This document shows, piece by piece, positions 1 to 8,809 of a stretch of 64,000 nucleotides of DNA. Position 1 is the first letter of the stretch; each line of letters starts with the position of its first letter. Origin of the DNA: Caballeronia sp. Lep1P3 (GTDB lineage: Bacteria; Pseudomonadota; Gammaproteobacteria; Burkholderiales; Burkholderiaceae); assembly GCF_022879595.1 (NCBI RefSeq), contig NZ_CP084265.1, forward strand, positions 62,001 through 126,000, written 5' to 3'. Below the pieces are notes generated by a model. The model worked only from the letters and a program-made list of their open reading frames with translations. It did no database searches and was not told the origin of the DNA. The position numbers were made by a program, and so were the translations under genes.

Positions 1-1218
1 TATCTCGAAAGCATTCTCGCGAACCTCACGGCGGGCGTGTTCGTGTTCGACCGCCAGTTCCGCCTCGCCACCGCGAATCGCGGCGCGGAGCGCATCTTCC
101 GCCAGCCGTTCGGCGCGCTGCTCAGTCAGCCGCTCGATCAGATCGACGTCCTCGGCGAATTCGGCGCGACGGTGAAAAAGGCGTTCGCGGAGCGCGACGC
201 GGCGGCCATCGGCAGCGGTCGTCCGGCGGGCGATCGCGGGCACTGGCAGCAGCAGGTCGCCGTCACGGTGCCTGGCGAAAACGATCCGCTGACGCTTCTC
301 GTGCGCGGCACGCAACTTCTGAGCGCCACTGAAAGCGACACGGAAGACGCGGAGACGACCGGCTATGTCGTCGTCTTCGACGATATCTCGGACGTCATCT
401 CCGCGCAGCGTTCGGTTGCGTGGGGCGAAGTCGCGCGGCGGCTCGCGCACGAAATCAAGAATCCGCTTACGCCCATTCAGCTTTCCGCCGAGCGCCTGCA
501 AATGAAGCTCGCCGACAAGCTGGCTCCGCAGGACGCCGAAGTGCTCAAGCGCGCGTCGACCACCATCGTCAATCAGGTTCAGGCGATGAAGCACATGGTC
601 GACGATTTCCGCGAATACGCGCGCACGCCGCCCGCCGTGCTCGGCAATCTGCAACTGAACGATCTGGTCGCGGAAGTGCTGACGCTTTACGGCATAGAAG
701 AAGGCAAGAGCCCGATCAAGGTCGATCTCGCGAAGCTGCCCGTGATTCGCGGCGACGCGACGCAGATTCGCCAGGTCATTCACAACCTGCTGCAGAACGC
801 GCAGGACGCCGTCGCCGATGTCCCCGAGCCGCGCGTGGTGCTCGAAACGAGAACAGTAGAATATGGCGAGCCCGATGCCTCGGGTCATGCGCGCGTCGCG
901 GTTCGGCTGAGCGTATCGGACAACGGCGCGGGCTTTCCGGCGCGCATCCTGTCGCGTGCGTTCGAGCCTTACGTGACAACGAAGGCAAAGGGCACGGGTC
1001 TGGGACTTGCAACGGTGAAGAAGATCGTCGACGAGCATGGCGCGCGCATCGACATTCGCAACCGGTCTCGAACGGGCGATGTCGTGGAAGGCGCGCAAAT
1101 CTCGATTCTGTTTCTTCAACTCGCGCAAGCCACCGCCGCCGATGGCGCAACGCCTTCATCCGCAGCGGCCGCGAAACACGGAACGACAAAAGCAACAGTG
1201 CAGACAAGGGCAGCTTAA
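1..1218 (+). CDS. NtrY-like sensor histidine kinase (5' end outside window)
   Basis: The reading frame is open from base 1, so the N-terminal sensor and membrane segments lie upstream. What remains is a PAS-like segment (YLESILANLTAGVFVFDR onward), then a HisKA domain with the phospho-acceptor in RRLAHEIKNPLTPIQLSAER, an N-box (HNLLQNAQDAV), a G1 box (DNGAGFP) and a G2 box (GTGLGLATVKKI). The order PAS-HisKA-HATPase and the HEIKNPLTPIQLSAER box are typical of the NtrY family, which sense redox or nitrogen state. The stop is directly followed by the start of the response regulator, so the two form one translationally linked pair. The C-terminal Ala/Thr tail is low complexity. The exact signal is unknown. 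Confidence 0.9.
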   Translation, partial: YLESILANLTAGVFVFDRQFRLATANRGAERIFRQPFGALLSQPLDQIDVLGEFGATVKKAFAERDAAAIGSGRPAGDRGHWQQQVAVTVPGENDPLTLLVRGTQLLSATESDTEDAETTGYVVVFDDISDVISAQRSVAWGEVARRLAHEIKNPLTPIQLSAERLQMKLADKLAPQDAEVLKRASTTIVNQVQAMKHMVDDFREYARTPPAVLGNLQLNDLVAEVLTLYGIEEGKSPIKVDLAKLPVIRGDATQIRQVIHNLLQNAQDAVADVPEPRVVLETRTVEYGEPDASGHARVAVRLSVSDNGAGFPARILSRAFEPYVTTKAKGTGLGLATVKKIVDEHGARIDIRNRSRTGDVVEGAQISILFLQLAQATAADGATPSSAAAAKHGTTKATVQTRAA

Positions 1219-1935
1219 ATGGCAACCATCCTGGTGGTAGACGATGAAATGGGGATCCGGGAACTGCTCTCCGAGATCCTGAGCGACGAGGGACATGTGG
1301 TGGACGTGGCGGAGAACGCGCAGCATGCGCGCGAGTACCGCTTGCAGCAGACACCGGATCTCGTGCTGCTCGACATCTGGATGCCCGACACCGATGGCGT
1401 GACGCTTCTGAAGGAGTGGGCCGCGCAGGGCAAGCTGACGATGCCCGTCATCATGATGTCGGGGCACGCGACCATCGATACGGCGGTCGAGGCGACGAAG
1501 ATCGGCGCGCTCAATTTCCTCGAAAAGCCGATCGCGCTGCAAAAGCTCCTGAAGGCCGTCGAGCAGGGACTCGCGCACGGAACGGCTGCGCCGGCCATCG
1601 CGGCGGCGACGAAGCCGCCGGTGAACGCGGGCGCATCGGGCGTGGCGATCGCGGCGGCGCTGCCCACGGCATCGGCGCTCAATGCTTCGTCCACCGATGC
1701 GCACGCGAGCGGCGCGGCGCAGACTCAGGCAGGGCAGACGGCGTCGATCTCCTTCGACATTCCACTGCGCGATGCCCGCGATGCGTTCGAACGCGCGTAC
1801 TTCGAGTATCACCTGGCGCGCGAGAACGGCAGCATGACGCGCGTCGCGGAGAAGACGGGACTGGAGCGCACGCACTTGTACCGCAAGCTCAAGCAGCTTG
1901 GCGTCGATCTCGGAAAGAACAAGAGCGAAGTGTGA
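1219..1935 (+). CDS. Response regulator, receiver plus Fis-type HTH (NtrX-like, no AAA+ domain)
   Basis: This is a 238-residue protein. Residues 1-120 are a receiver domain with the acidic pair in VVDDE, the phosphorylatable Asp in LVLLDIWMPD and the Lys in FLEKP. Residues about 125-180 are an Ala/Gly-rich linker. Residues about 185-235 are a Fis/NtrC-type helix-turn-helix (ENGSMTRVAEKTGLERTHLY RKLK). NtrX and NtrC proteins carry a sigma-54 AAA+ ATPase between these parts; here it is absent, so the protein should act as a plain DNA-binding activator or repressor, as RegA/PrrA proteins do. It starts directly at the stop of the kinase gene. Target genes cannot be told from the window. Confidence 0.88.
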   Translation: MATILVVDDEMGIRELLSEILSDEGHVVDVAENAQHAREYRLQQTPDLVLLDIWMPDTDGVTLLKEWAAQGKLTMPVIMMSGHATIDTAVEATKIGALNFLEKPIALQKLLKAVEQGLAHGTAAPAIAAATKPPVNAGASGVAIAAALPTASALNASSTDAHASGAAQTQAGQTASISFDIPLRDARDAFERAYFEYHLARENGSMTRVAEKTGLERTHLYRKLKQLGVDLGKNKSEV

Positions 1936-1987
1936 ACTGCTCGGGTAGCCGGATTTGGACGAGATCGATAAAAATCCGGCTAAAGGC

Positions 1988-2016
1988 TTGAGCCGCGTGC
2001 ATGACTCTGCTATAGT
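1988..2016 (+). promoter_or_regulatory. Sigma-70 promoter of tRNA-Phe
   Basis: A -35 TTGAGC at 1988-1993 and a -10 TATAGT at 2011-2016 are separated by exactly 17 bases. The tRNA begins 14 bases after the -10, which suits a short leader that is trimmed. Confidence 0.8.
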
Positions 2017-2030
2017 TTCACCTCTTCGTT

Positions 2031-2106
2031 GGCCCGGTAGCTCAGTTGGTAGAGCAGCGGATTGAAAATCCGCGTGTCGATGGTTCGATTCCGTCCCAGG
2101 CCACCA
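2031..2106 (+). tRNA. tRNA-Phe (GAA)
   Basis: This 76-base cloverleaf has a D-arm GCTC/GAGC, an anticodon stem GCGGA/TCCGC with loop TTGAAAA (anticodon GAA), a T-arm with TTCGATT, and an encoded CCA end at 2104-2106. The acceptor stem GGCCCGG/CCAGGCC has one mismatch, C5 with A68, and the T stem has one G-U pair. All other stems pair. It is a single gene with its own promoter and terminator. Confidence 0.95.
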
Positions 2107-2114
2107 GAATGCAA

Positions 2115-2148
2115 GAAGCCCGAGAGTGTCATCACTCTCGGGCTTTTT
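2115..2148 (+). terminator. Rho-independent terminator after tRNA-Phe
   Basis: A perfect 12-bp stem (AGCCCGAGAGTG / CACTCTCGGGCT) with a TCAT loop is followed by TTTTCATTT. It ends the tRNA transcript 9 bases after the CCA. Confidence 0.9.
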
Positions 2149-2183
2149 CATTTCCGGCGAGCGGTTTGCGCTTCGCTTCGAGC

Positions 2184-2213
2184 AAAACGGGGCGTCGAAT
2201 GACGCCTCGTTTT
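2184..2213 (-). terminator. Terminator after hslVU (probably works in both directions)
   Basis: A 13-bp hairpin (AAAACGGGGCGTC / GACGCCTCGTTTT, one G-U pair) has loop GAAT and lies 22 bases past the hslU stop. Both arms carry four A or T at the outside, so either strand gives a short U tract. It separates the convergent tRNA and hslVU units. Confidence 0.6.
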
Positions 2214-2235
2214 CTCTTCTCCAGGCGGCTGCCGC

Positions 2236-3573
2236 TTAAAGCACGTAGCGCGACAAATCCTCGTCCTGCGCCACTTCGCCCAGCGCGCGGTCGACATACG
2301 CAGCGTCGATCTTCACCGGCTCGCCAGCGTGGTTGCCCGCCGCGAACGACACTTCTTCCAGCAGCTTTTCGATCACCGTATAAAGCCGCCGCGCGCCGAT
2401 GTTCTCCGTCTTCTCGTTCACCGAAAACGCGATTTCGGCGAGGCGGCGGATGCCGTCATCGGCGAAGTCGAGTTCCACGTCTTCGGTGGCGAGCAGCGCC
2501 TTGTACTGCTTGACGAGGCTCGCATCGGTCGAATTCAGGATCGATTCAAAGTCCTGCACGGAGAGCGAGTCCAGTTCCACGCGAATCGGAAAGCGCCCTT
2601 GCAGTTCGGGAATGAGGTCGCTCGGCTTCGCGAGATGGAACGCGCCGCTCGCGATGAACAGGATGTGATCCGTCTTGATCATCCCGTATTTCGTGTTGAT
2701 GGTCGTGCCTTCCACGAGCGGCAGCAGATCGCGCTGCACGCCCGCGCGCGACACTTCCGCGCCGCCCACTTCGCTGCGCGACGCGATCTTGTCGATCTCG
2801 TCCAGAAACACGATGCCGTTCTGCTCCACGTTCTGCACGGCCTTGCTCTTGACCTCTTCGTCGTTGAGCATCTTGCCGGCTTCTTCGTCCGTGAGCAGTT
2901 TCAGCGCTTCCTTCACTTTCACCTTGCGGCGCGTCTTCTTGCCGCCGCCGATGTTCGCGAACATCGAGCGAATCTGCTCGGTCATGTCTTCCATGCCCGG
3001 CGGCCCCATGATGTCCATGCCGGCTTGCGGCACCTCGACATCCAGCTCGATGTCCTTGTCGTCGAGCGCGCCTTCGCGCAGGCGCTTGCGGAAAGTCTGA
3101 CGCGTCGCGTTGTTGCTGTCGTCCTGCGTGTCGGCCGCGCCGAAACCGACCGGGCGCGCGCTCGGCAGCAGAATGTCGAGGATGCGGTCTTCCGCGCGGT
3201 CCTCGGCTTTGGTGCGCACTTTCTTCATCTCGGCTTCGCGCGTCTGCTTGACCGAGATTTCGATCAGATCGCGCACGATGCTGTCCACATCGCGGCCCAC
3301 GTAGCCCACTTCCGTGAACTTCGTCGCTTCGATTTTGATGAACGGCGCGTCCGCGAGCTTGGCAAGCCGACGCGCGATTTCCGTCTTGCCGACGCCAGTC
3401 GGCCCGATCATCAGAATGTTCTTCGGCGTGATTTCCTGGCGCAGCGGCTCGGCCACTTGCTGACGGCGCCAGCGGTTGCGCAGCGCGACCGCAACGGCCT
3501 TCTTCGCGCGGCCCTGTCCGATGATGTGCTTGTCGAGTTCGGAGACGATTTCTGAGGGAGTCATGGTGGTCAT
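2236..3573 (-). CDS. hslU: HslU, ATPase subunit of the HslUV (ClpYQ) protease
   Basis: The 445-residue AAA+ unfoldase forms a hexamer that feeds proteins to the HslV peptidase in the cytoplasm. Visible motifs are Walker [16 protein letters not shown] (near residue 57), the pore loop GYVG in [13 protein letters not shown], Walker [13 protein letters not shown], and sensor-region residues in [16 protein letters not shown]. The C-terminus ends in DLSRYVL, the tail that inserts into HslV. An intermediate (I) domain of usual size lies between residues about 110 and 240. Length matches the family (443-447). It starts 12 bases after hslV and is co-transcribed with it. Confidence 0.98.
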   Translation of the reverse strand: MTTMTPSEIVSELDKHIIGQGRAKKAVAVALRNRWRRQQVAEPLRQEITPKNILMIGPTGVGKTEIARRLAKLADAPFIKIEATKFTEVGYVGRDVDSIVRDLIEISVKQTREAEMKKVRTKAEDRAEDRILDILLPSARPVGFGAADTQDDSNNATRQTFRKRLREGALDDKDIELDVEVPQAGMDIMGPPGMEDMTEQIRSMFANIGGGKKTRRKVKVKEALKLLTDEEAGKMLNDEEVKSKAVQNVEQNGIVFLDEIDKIASRSEVGGAEVSRAGVQRDLLPLVEGTTINTKYGMIKTDHILFIASGAFHLAKPSDLIPELQGRFPIRVELDSLSVQDFESILNSTDASLVKQYKALLATEDVELDFADDGIRRLAEIAFSVNEKTENIGARRLYTVIEKLLEEVSFAAGNHAGEPVKIDAAYVDRALGEVAQDEDLSRYVL

Positions 3574-3585
3574 CGCCGGTTTCCT

Positions 3586-4122
3586 TTATTCGATCGTCTC
3601 GATGACGCGATTGTGGTTGGTGTAGATGCACATGTCGCCGGCGATGGCCAGCGCCTTTTCGACGATGTCGCGCGGCGAAAGCTCGGTGTTTTCCGCGAGC
3701 GCCTGCGCAGCGGCTTGCGCATACGCGCCGCCCGAGCCGATGGCGCAAATGCCGTTTTCGGGATCGAGCACGTCGCCGTTGCCGGTGATGACGAGCGTGG
3801 CGTGCGCGTCGGCGGCGATCAGCATCGCTTCGAGCCGGCGCAGCATGCGGTCGGTGCGCCAGTCCTTCGCGAGTTCAACGGCCGCGCGCGTCAGATTGCC
3901 CTGATGCTTTTCCAGCTTCGCCTCGAAGCGGTCGAGCAGCGAGAACGCGTCGGCGGTGCCGCCGGCGAATCCGACCAGCACCTTGCCGCCATAGATGCGG
4001 CGCACTTTCTTCGCGCCGCCCTTCATGACGATGTTGCCGAGCGTCACCTGACCATCGCCGCCTAACGCGACTTTGCCGCCGCGTCGCACGGAGACGATGG
4101 TCGTGCCGTGAAATTGTTCCAT
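3586..4122 (-). CDS. hslV: HslV, peptidase subunit of the HslUV protease
   Basis: This 178-residue proteasome-beta-type threonine peptidase works with HslU to degrade misfolded and regulatory proteins. The N-terminus [14 protein letters not shown] shows the catalytic Thr that becomes residue 1 after removal of the propeptide up to the Gly. The family GDGQVTLG and the Gly-rich [11 protein letters not shown] segments are present, and the length is usual. The gene is first in a two-gene operon with hslU. A possible stress-type promoter lies about 170 bases upstream. Confidence 0.98.
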   Translation of the reverse strand: MEQFHGTTIVSVRRGGKVALGGDGQVTLGNIVMKGGAKKVRRIYGGKVLVGFAGGTADAFSLLDRFEAKLEKHQGNLTRAAVELAKDWRTDRMLRRLEAMLIAADAHATLVITGNGDVLDPENGICAIGSGGAYAQAAAQALAENTELSPRDIVEKALAIAGDMCIYTNHNRVIETIE

Positions 4123-4287
4123 GTGCGTTCCTTAACGAGACCAGAGAGCGCGCGCGGCGTCGAAAGCGACAAGCCGCGCGCAGTCGAGAATTCGATGGGA
4201 TGCACGGCGCGGGGTTCCGGGCAGTGAAACTGCTCCGAACGATGGCGCCGCGCGCGCGCCTTCGCGTTGCGCGGGCGCGTCGGGATC

Positions 4288-4314
4288 ATTTTAGGGCGGG
4301 GCGTGGTTTATCAA
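4288..4314 (-). promoter_or_regulatory. Possible hslVU promoter
   Basis: On the minus strand, CTTGATA is followed after 15 bases by TAAAAT (-35 TTGATA at 4309-4314, -10 at 4288-4293). The CTTGA core and the C-rich spacer (CCACGCCCCGCCC) recall sigma-32 promoters, which is what hslVU usually has, but the -10 fits sigma-70 as well and the match is partial. Confidence 0.35.
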
Positions 4315-4350
4315 GTGCGCGCGCCGCATGAGCGCGATTTCGTCGGCACA

Positions 4351-4382
4351 AACAAAAAGGCACACGATCGACGTGTGCCTTT
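4351..4382 (-). terminator. Rho-independent terminator of dksA
   Basis: Read on the minus strand, an 11-base arm AAAGGCACACG pairs with CGTGTGCCTTT around a 5-base loop and runs into TTTTTGTTTG. It lies about 90 bases past the dksA stop. Confidence 0.8.
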
Positions 4383-4470
4383 CTATGGCGATTCCCCGGC
4401 TTGCAGCTTTTCGCGGCGGCGCGATTCCCGTTGCGGGCGGTCCCGCGACGTTCCCGGCGCGGCGCGCGCT

Positions 4471-4887
4471 TCAGTCGCCGAAGAGCTTCTGGCGCAGTTC
4501 GCGGCGCTCTTGCGCTTCGAGCGACAGCGTGGCGGTCGGGCGCGCGAGCAGGCGCGGAATGCCGATCGGCTCGCCGGTTTCCTCGCACCAGCCGTAGTCG
4601 CCCGACTCGATGCGCGCGAGCGACTGCTGCACCTTCTTCAGGAGCTTGCGCTCGCGATCGCGCGTGCGCAGTTCCAGTGCATGCTCTTCCTCGATGGTCG
4701 CGCGGTCCGCCGGGTCCGGCACGATCACCGTCTCCCGCAGATTCTCCGTCGTCTGGCCGGCATTCTTGAGAATGTCCGCTTGCAACTGCTCGAGCCGGTT
4801 CTTGAAGAAGGCGAGTTGTTCCTCGTTCATGTAGTCCTTCTCGCTCATCTTCAGGATTTCGGCTTCGGTCAAGAGTTTCGTTGTCAT
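4471..4887 (-). CDS. dksA: DksA, RNA polymerase-binding transcription factor
   Basis: The 138-residue protein binds in the RNA polymerase secondary channel and, with ppGpp, retunes rRNA and amino-acid promoters. The coiled-coil tip with its paired acids is seen in VPDPADRATIEEEHALELRT. The C-terminal globular region (DYGWCEETGEPIGIPRLLARP then LSLEAQERRE) keeps the zinc-finger fold sequence but has one Cys where the E. coli protein has four (CxxC...CxxC). It therefore resembles the zinc-independent DksA2 type. A candidate promoter sits about 310 bases upstream, which would give a long 5' leader. Confidence 0.95.
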   Translation of the reverse strand: MTTKLLTEAEILKMSEKDYMNEEQLAFFKNRLEQLQADILKNAGQTTENLRETVIVPDPADRATIEEEHALELRTRDRERKLLKKVQQSLARIESGDYGWCEETGEPIGIPRLLARPTATLSLEAQERRELRQKLFGD

Positions 4888-5194
4888 CTGCTTGCTTCTT
4901 CAATGTAGGGCGATGTCTTCGCAACGCCCGCACTTGCGTTACCCGCATGCATGCAGCGTTTTGGCATCACGCGACACTCGATGCGGGACCGAACTCCTCT
5001 GGAAACCGATATTGGATGTTCCTCCGAAAACGAGGCATTTGCATGGCCCTTTCCGGTCCGCGGCGCGCTGTCTTTCTTGGCCCTCCCCGGCCAGCCGAGA
5101 CATCGTCCGACGGGACATCCCTTCTCCTGACATCCGACGGCAAAACGCCCGAAGACACGCGCCGAACGGATCTGCCCTTCTCCAGTGGGGCTGT

Positions 5195-5223
5195 ATTGTA
5201 ACTGAACCGCAATTTCCGACTAA
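5195..5223 (-). promoter_or_regulatory. Possible dksA promoter with a long leader
   Basis: On the minus strand TTAGTC (5218-5223), 17 bases, then TACAAT (5195-5200). The -10 is good, the -35 weak. Between it and dksA lie about 300 bases without a convincing gene, so a long untranslated leader is implied. The region 4888-5190 otherwise shows nothing I recognise. Confidence 0.4.
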
Positions 5224-5336
5224 ACCTACGGAAAACCCTGTCAAAAACTGTCGGAATTTCCAAAAATATAACGCCTGAACGTACAAAAAGCGATGTCGAT
5301 TCGTGGGCGCGATTACACATCGGAAACGAAAGTCAC

Positions 5337-5372
5337 ACGAAAAACGCCGCACGCGAAATTCGCGGCGGCGTT
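5337..5372 (-). terminator. Terminator after the COG0523 GTPase gene
   Basis: On the minus strand AACGCCGC pairs with GCGGCGTT around an AT-containing loop and is followed by TTTCGTGTG. It lies about 80 bases after the stop of the upstream minus-strand gene. Confidence 0.6.
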
Positions 5373-5454
5373 GCGTCGTGATTCGTGTTATTCGGGCTGC
5401 ACGTGCCGTCGCGCCCGCGCGGCATCGCAGTCGTAGCGAAATGCGTGCCGCGCC

Positions 5455-6522
5455 TTACTTCACGAGACAGGCGTCGAGGCCGTCGGTAATCAGGTCCTTC
5501 GGTAATTCGATACCGATGAACACCATCTTGCTGTTCTTCTTTTCGACCGGCATCCACTTGCTCGCGAGGTCGCTGCCCATCATCTGATGCACGCCCTGGA
5601 ACACGACTTTGCGATCGACGCCCTTCATATAAAGCACGCCCTTGTAGCGCAAGAGCCGCTCGCCATAAATCTGCAGAATGCCGCCCAGAAAGTCTTCGAG
5701 GCGATTCGGGTCGAACGGCTTCTCGCTGCGATACACGAACGACTTGATCTTGTCGTCGTGATGCGCGTGATGATGATGGTGATGTTCGTGATCGTGGCTG
5801 TGATCGTGACCGCACGTCGAATGATCGTGGTCATGGTCATGCGCGTGGTCATGCGCGTGGTCATGCTCGTCTTCCGCGAGGAAATCCGGATCGATTTCCA
5901 GCTTCGAATTCAGATTGAAGCCGCGCAGGTCGAAGATTTCCTTGATGTCCGCTTCGCCGAAATTGACCGTGCGGATCGCCGCGCGCGGGTTCATGTGCAG
6001 CAGGCGATGCTTGAGCGCCTCGAGCGCATCGGCGTCGACAAGATCGGATTTCGTGATGAACAGGCGATCCGCGAAACCGACCTGACGCTGCACGACTTCG
6101 TGCTGGTCGAGCTGCGCGTTGGCGTGCTTGGCATCGACGAGCGTGATGATCGCGTCGAGCAGGAATTCGTCGGCGACCGTGTTATCCATGAAGAACGTCT
6201 GCGCGACCGGACCCGGATTCGCAAGCCCGGTGGTTTCGATCACCACGCGGTCGAAGTCGAGCGTGCCGGCCTTCTTGCGGTTCGCGAGGTCTTCCAGCGC
6301 GCGCGCGAGATCGCCGCGAATCGTGCAGCAGATGCAGCCGTTGCTCATCTGGATGATCTGCTCGTTCGTCTCCTGCACGAGAATCTCGTTGTCGATGTTC
6401 TCTTCGCCGAACTCGTTCTCGATCACGGCGATCTTCATGCCGTGCTTTTCGTTCAGGATGCGCTTGAGCAGCGTGGTTTTGCCGCTGCCCAGAAAGCCGG
6501 TCAGGATGGTTACGGGGATCAT
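5455..6522 (-). CDS. COG0523 (CobW/ZigA-like) GTPase metallochaperone with His-rich loop
   Basis: The 355-residue P-loop GTPase is predicted to deliver metal, most likely zinc, to client proteins. It shows Walker A (GFLGSGKTTLLKRIL), the metal-binding CxCC in NGCICCTIRGDL, the ETTGLANPGP switch, and the guanine-specific TKSD. Between residues about 225 and 260 is a very His/Asp-rich loop (many HD and HH pairs) that precedes the C-terminal CobW_C domain. The start is placed at MIPVTILTG because upstream in-frame sequence has no family similarity. The gene follows rlmI by 122 bases on the same strand. I saw no clear Zur box upstream. Confidence 0.9.
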   Translation of the reverse strand: MIPVTILTGFLGSGKTTLLKRILNEKHGMKIAVIENEFGEENIDNEILVQETNEQIIQMSNGCICCTIRGDLARALEDLANRKKAGTLDFDRVVIETTGLANPGPVAQTFFMDNTVADEFLLDAIITLVDAKHANAQLDQHEVVQRQVGFADRLFITKSDLVDADALEALKHRLLHMNPRAAIRTVNFGEADIKEIFDLRGFNLNSKLEIDPDFLAEDEHDHAHDHAHDHDHDHSTCGHDHSHDHEHHHHHHAHHDDKIKSFVYRSEKPFDPNRLEDFLGGILQIYGERLLRYKGVLYMKGVDRKVVFQGVHQMMGSDLASKWMPVEKKNSKMVFIGIELPKDLITDGLDACLVK

Positions 6523-6644
6523 GTCGCCAGAGTCCTTGTCAATGTTCGGGAGATGCGCGGGCCGCTGCATCGAATCGACTATTGAAACATATTTGCGAAG
6601 CAGACGCCGTTGCGGGCCGCGTGTCGCGCGTAGTTTGAGACGGC

Positions 6645-7844
6645 TTACGCGATTTGCAACAGCAGGCCCTTGAGGTACTCGCCTTCCGGAAACGCGGTGA
6701 GCAGTGGATGATCGACGCCCGCGCCGAGCCGCTTGAGAATGCGCGCATCGACGCGGGCATCGGCGGCTGCGCCCGCGACAATCTTCTGAAACAGGTCCGC
6801 ATCGATCGCGCCCGAACACGAATATGTGAAAAGCAGGCCGCCCGGACGCAGCAGCTTGAAGCCGCTCAGGTTGATGTCCTTGTACGCGCGCGCGGCGCGG
6901 TCCACGGTTTCGCGCGACGGCGCGAACTTCGGCGGATCCAGCACGATCAGGTCGAAGCGCTGGCCGTCGTCATACAGACGGCGAAGCGTCTTGAACGCGT
7001 CGGCGTCGAGCCATTCGGCCTTCTGCGCGTCGAAACCGTTCGCCTTCACGTTCTCGCGCGCGAGCGCGAGCGCCTCGCCCGACGAATCCACCGAAACCAC
7101 GCGCGCCGCGCCGCCCTTGAGCGCCGCGAGCGAAAAGCCGCCCGTGTAGCAGAAGCAGTTCAGCACCTCGCGGCCTTGCGCGTTCTGCGCGACGAACGCG
7201 CGGTTGTCGCGCTGGTCGACGTAAAAGCCGGTCTTGTGGCCGTGCCGCACATCGACGTGATACCGCACGCCGCTTTCGTCGACGATAAACGTCTCGGGCG
7301 GCGGATCGCCCGCCAGCACGCCGGTCGTCTGCTCCAGCCCTTCCTTCTGGCGAATCGACACGTCCGAGCGTTCATACACGTTCGGGCAGCCAGTCGCGGC
7401 GACAAGCGCATCGACGATCGCGGGCTTCCACGCTTCGACGCCTGTCGCCATGAACTGACAGACGAGCTGCGCGTGTGCGCCATCGTCGGCGACGTAGTAA
7501 TCGACGATCAAACCCGGCAGACCGTCCGCCTCGCCGAATATGAGCCGCGTCGCGCCGGTGTCGCGAACCATCGTCTGCCGATGCGCGACCGCGCGCTGCA
7601 CGCGTCGCTTGAAAAAGGCGTGATCGACGGGCTCGGCTTCGTCGAAGGTCCAGACGCGCGCGCGAATCTGCGAATGCGGGCTGTACGACGCGCGCGCGAG
7701 AAAGCGGCCGTCGGCGGCGCGCACCGTGACCGTCGCGCCGGACGCGGGATTGCCGTCGATGCGCGCGATGGCGTTCGCATAAATCCACGGGTGACGGCGA
7801 ACGAGCGATCTGTCCTTCGCCGGTTTGAGGGTGATGGTGTTCAT
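6645..7844 (-). CDS. rlmI: RlmI-type class I SAM-dependent 23S rRNA cytosine methyltransferase
   Basis: The 399-residue protein has an N-terminal PUA domain (DRSLVRRHPWIYANAI, residues about 8-75), a linker beta domain, and a Rossmann methyltransferase. SAM motif I is NCFCYTGGFSLAALKGGA and the catalytic region is IVLDPPKFAPSRE. RlmI methylates C1962 of 23S rRNA in E. coli. A Cys is present just before the C-terminus in FTYSCSGAID, as expected for an m5C enzyme. It lies 33 bases downstream of xerC on the same strand. Confidence 0.88.
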   Translation of the reverse strand: MNTITLKPAKDRSLVRRHPWIYANAIARIDGNPASGATVTVRAADGRFLARASYSPHSQIRARVWTFDEAEPVDHAFFKRRVQRAVAHRQTMVRDTGATRLIFGEADGLPGLIVDYYVADDGAHAQLVCQFMATGVEAWKPAIVDALVAATGCPNVYERSDVSIRQKEGLEQTTGVLAGDPPPETFIVDESGVRYHVDVRHGHKTGFYVDQRDNRAFVAQNAQGREVLNCFCYTGGFSLAALKGGAARVVSVDSSGEALALARENVKANGFDAQKAEWLDADAFKTLRRLYDDGQRFDLIVLDPPKFAPSRETVDRAARAYKDINLSGFKLLRPGGLLFTYSCSGAIDADLFQKIVAGAAADARVDARILKRLGAGVDHPLLTAFPEGEYLKGLLLQIA

Positions 7845-7877
7845 TGCGGTTGTCGGAGCGGCGCGCGGCGCCGCGTG

Positions 7878-8789
7878 TTAGTCGCGCTTTTTCGCGCGCG
7901 GATGCGCCGAGTCGTAGACGCGAGCGAGATGCTGAAAATCGAGCGACGTATAGATCTGCGTCGCGGTGATGCTCGCATGGCCGAGCAGTTCCTGCACCGC
8001 GCGCAGGTCGCCGCTCGACTGCAGGACGTGCGTGGCGAACGAGTGCCGCAGTACGTGCGGATGCACGTTCGCCGGAATGCCGGCCATGAGCGCCATGCGC
8101 TTGACGCGCTCGCGCACGACGCCCGGCGACATGCGGTTGCCGCGCACGGAGAGAAAGAGCGCGTGCGGGTCGAGCTTGACGAACTGCGCGCGCACGTCGA
8201 TCCAGGCGCGCAGCGCATCGATTGCCTTGCGGCCGACCGGCACGCGGCGAACGCGCTTGCCTTTGCCGAGCACGGTAACTTCGGCGCTGTCGAGGTCGAG
8301 CCAACTGATGGAGCTTTCGACGTGGCGAACGTCGAGGCTCACGAGTTCCGACAGCCGCAAGCCCGACGAGTAGAACAGCTCCAGAATCGCGTGATCGCGC
8401 AGCGCCTCGGGCGAGCCGGACTGCGGCGCGTCCATGAGCGTCATGGCGTCGTCGACGGAAAGCGCCTTCGGCAGCGTTCTCTCGCGCTTGGGCGCGCGCA
8501 CGGTCGCGACGGGATTCGCGGGCATGTCGACGCGCTCCGCCAGCCATCGATAAAACGCGCGCCACGCCGACAGCCGATGCGCGATGGAGCGCGGCGACAA
8601 GCCCGCCGCATGCGCGCGCACGACGGCGCCGCGGATGTCGGTGGCAGTCAGCGTTTCCAGCGCGCGGCCCTTGGCGAGCGCGCGCAGTTCGCCGAGTTCG
8701 TAGGTGTAGCCGCGCAACGTGTGCTCGGACAGACGCCGTTCGTGTTCCAGCATCGCGAGATAGGTGACGATGTGATCGGCGGCGTTCAT
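7878..8789 (-). CDS. xerC: XerC tyrosine recombinase
   Basis: At 303 residues this is the standard size of XerC, which with XerD resolves chromosome dimers at dif. The N-terminal SAM-like core-binding domain covers residues 1-90. The catalytic domain shows Arg in SSGLRLSELVSL, Lys in VLGKGKRVR, the box HVLRHSFATH, the HxxR-associated LLGHASITATQIY and the nucleophile Tyr in IYTSLDFQHL. The start is at MNAADHIVTY because the upstream in-frame sequence overlaps the DUF484 gene. The order dapF-DUF484-xerC is the same as in many gammaproteobacteria and supports XerC rather than a phage integrase. Confidence 0.95.
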   Translation of the reverse strand: MNAADHIVTYLAMLEHERRLSEHTLRGYTYELGELRALAKGRALETLTATDIRGAVVRAHAAGLSPRSIAHRLSAWRAFYRWLAERVDMPANPVATVRAPKRERTLPKALSVDDAMTLMDAPQSGSPEALRDHAILELFYSSGLRLSELVSLDVRHVESSISWLDLDSAEVTVLGKGKRVRRVPVGRKAIDALRAWIDVRAQFVKLDPHALFLSVRGNRMSPGVVRERVKRMALMAGIPANVHPHVLRHSFATHVLQSSGDLRAVQELLGHASITATQIYTSLDFQHLARVYDSAHPRAKKRD

Positions 8790-8809
8790 GTCTTTTGGGC
8801 TGAGTCGGC

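Noticed and set aside
5587..6585. Long frame antisense to the His-rich COG0523 gene
   Set aside because: Mirror frame of a well-supported GTPase gene; such antisense frames are common at this GC content and occur over most real genes here.
7878..8789. Tyrosine recombinase as a mark of a genomic island
   Set aside because: Length, motifs and the dapF-DUF484-xerC context show it is housekeeping XerC; no attachment-site repeats or cargo genes were seen.
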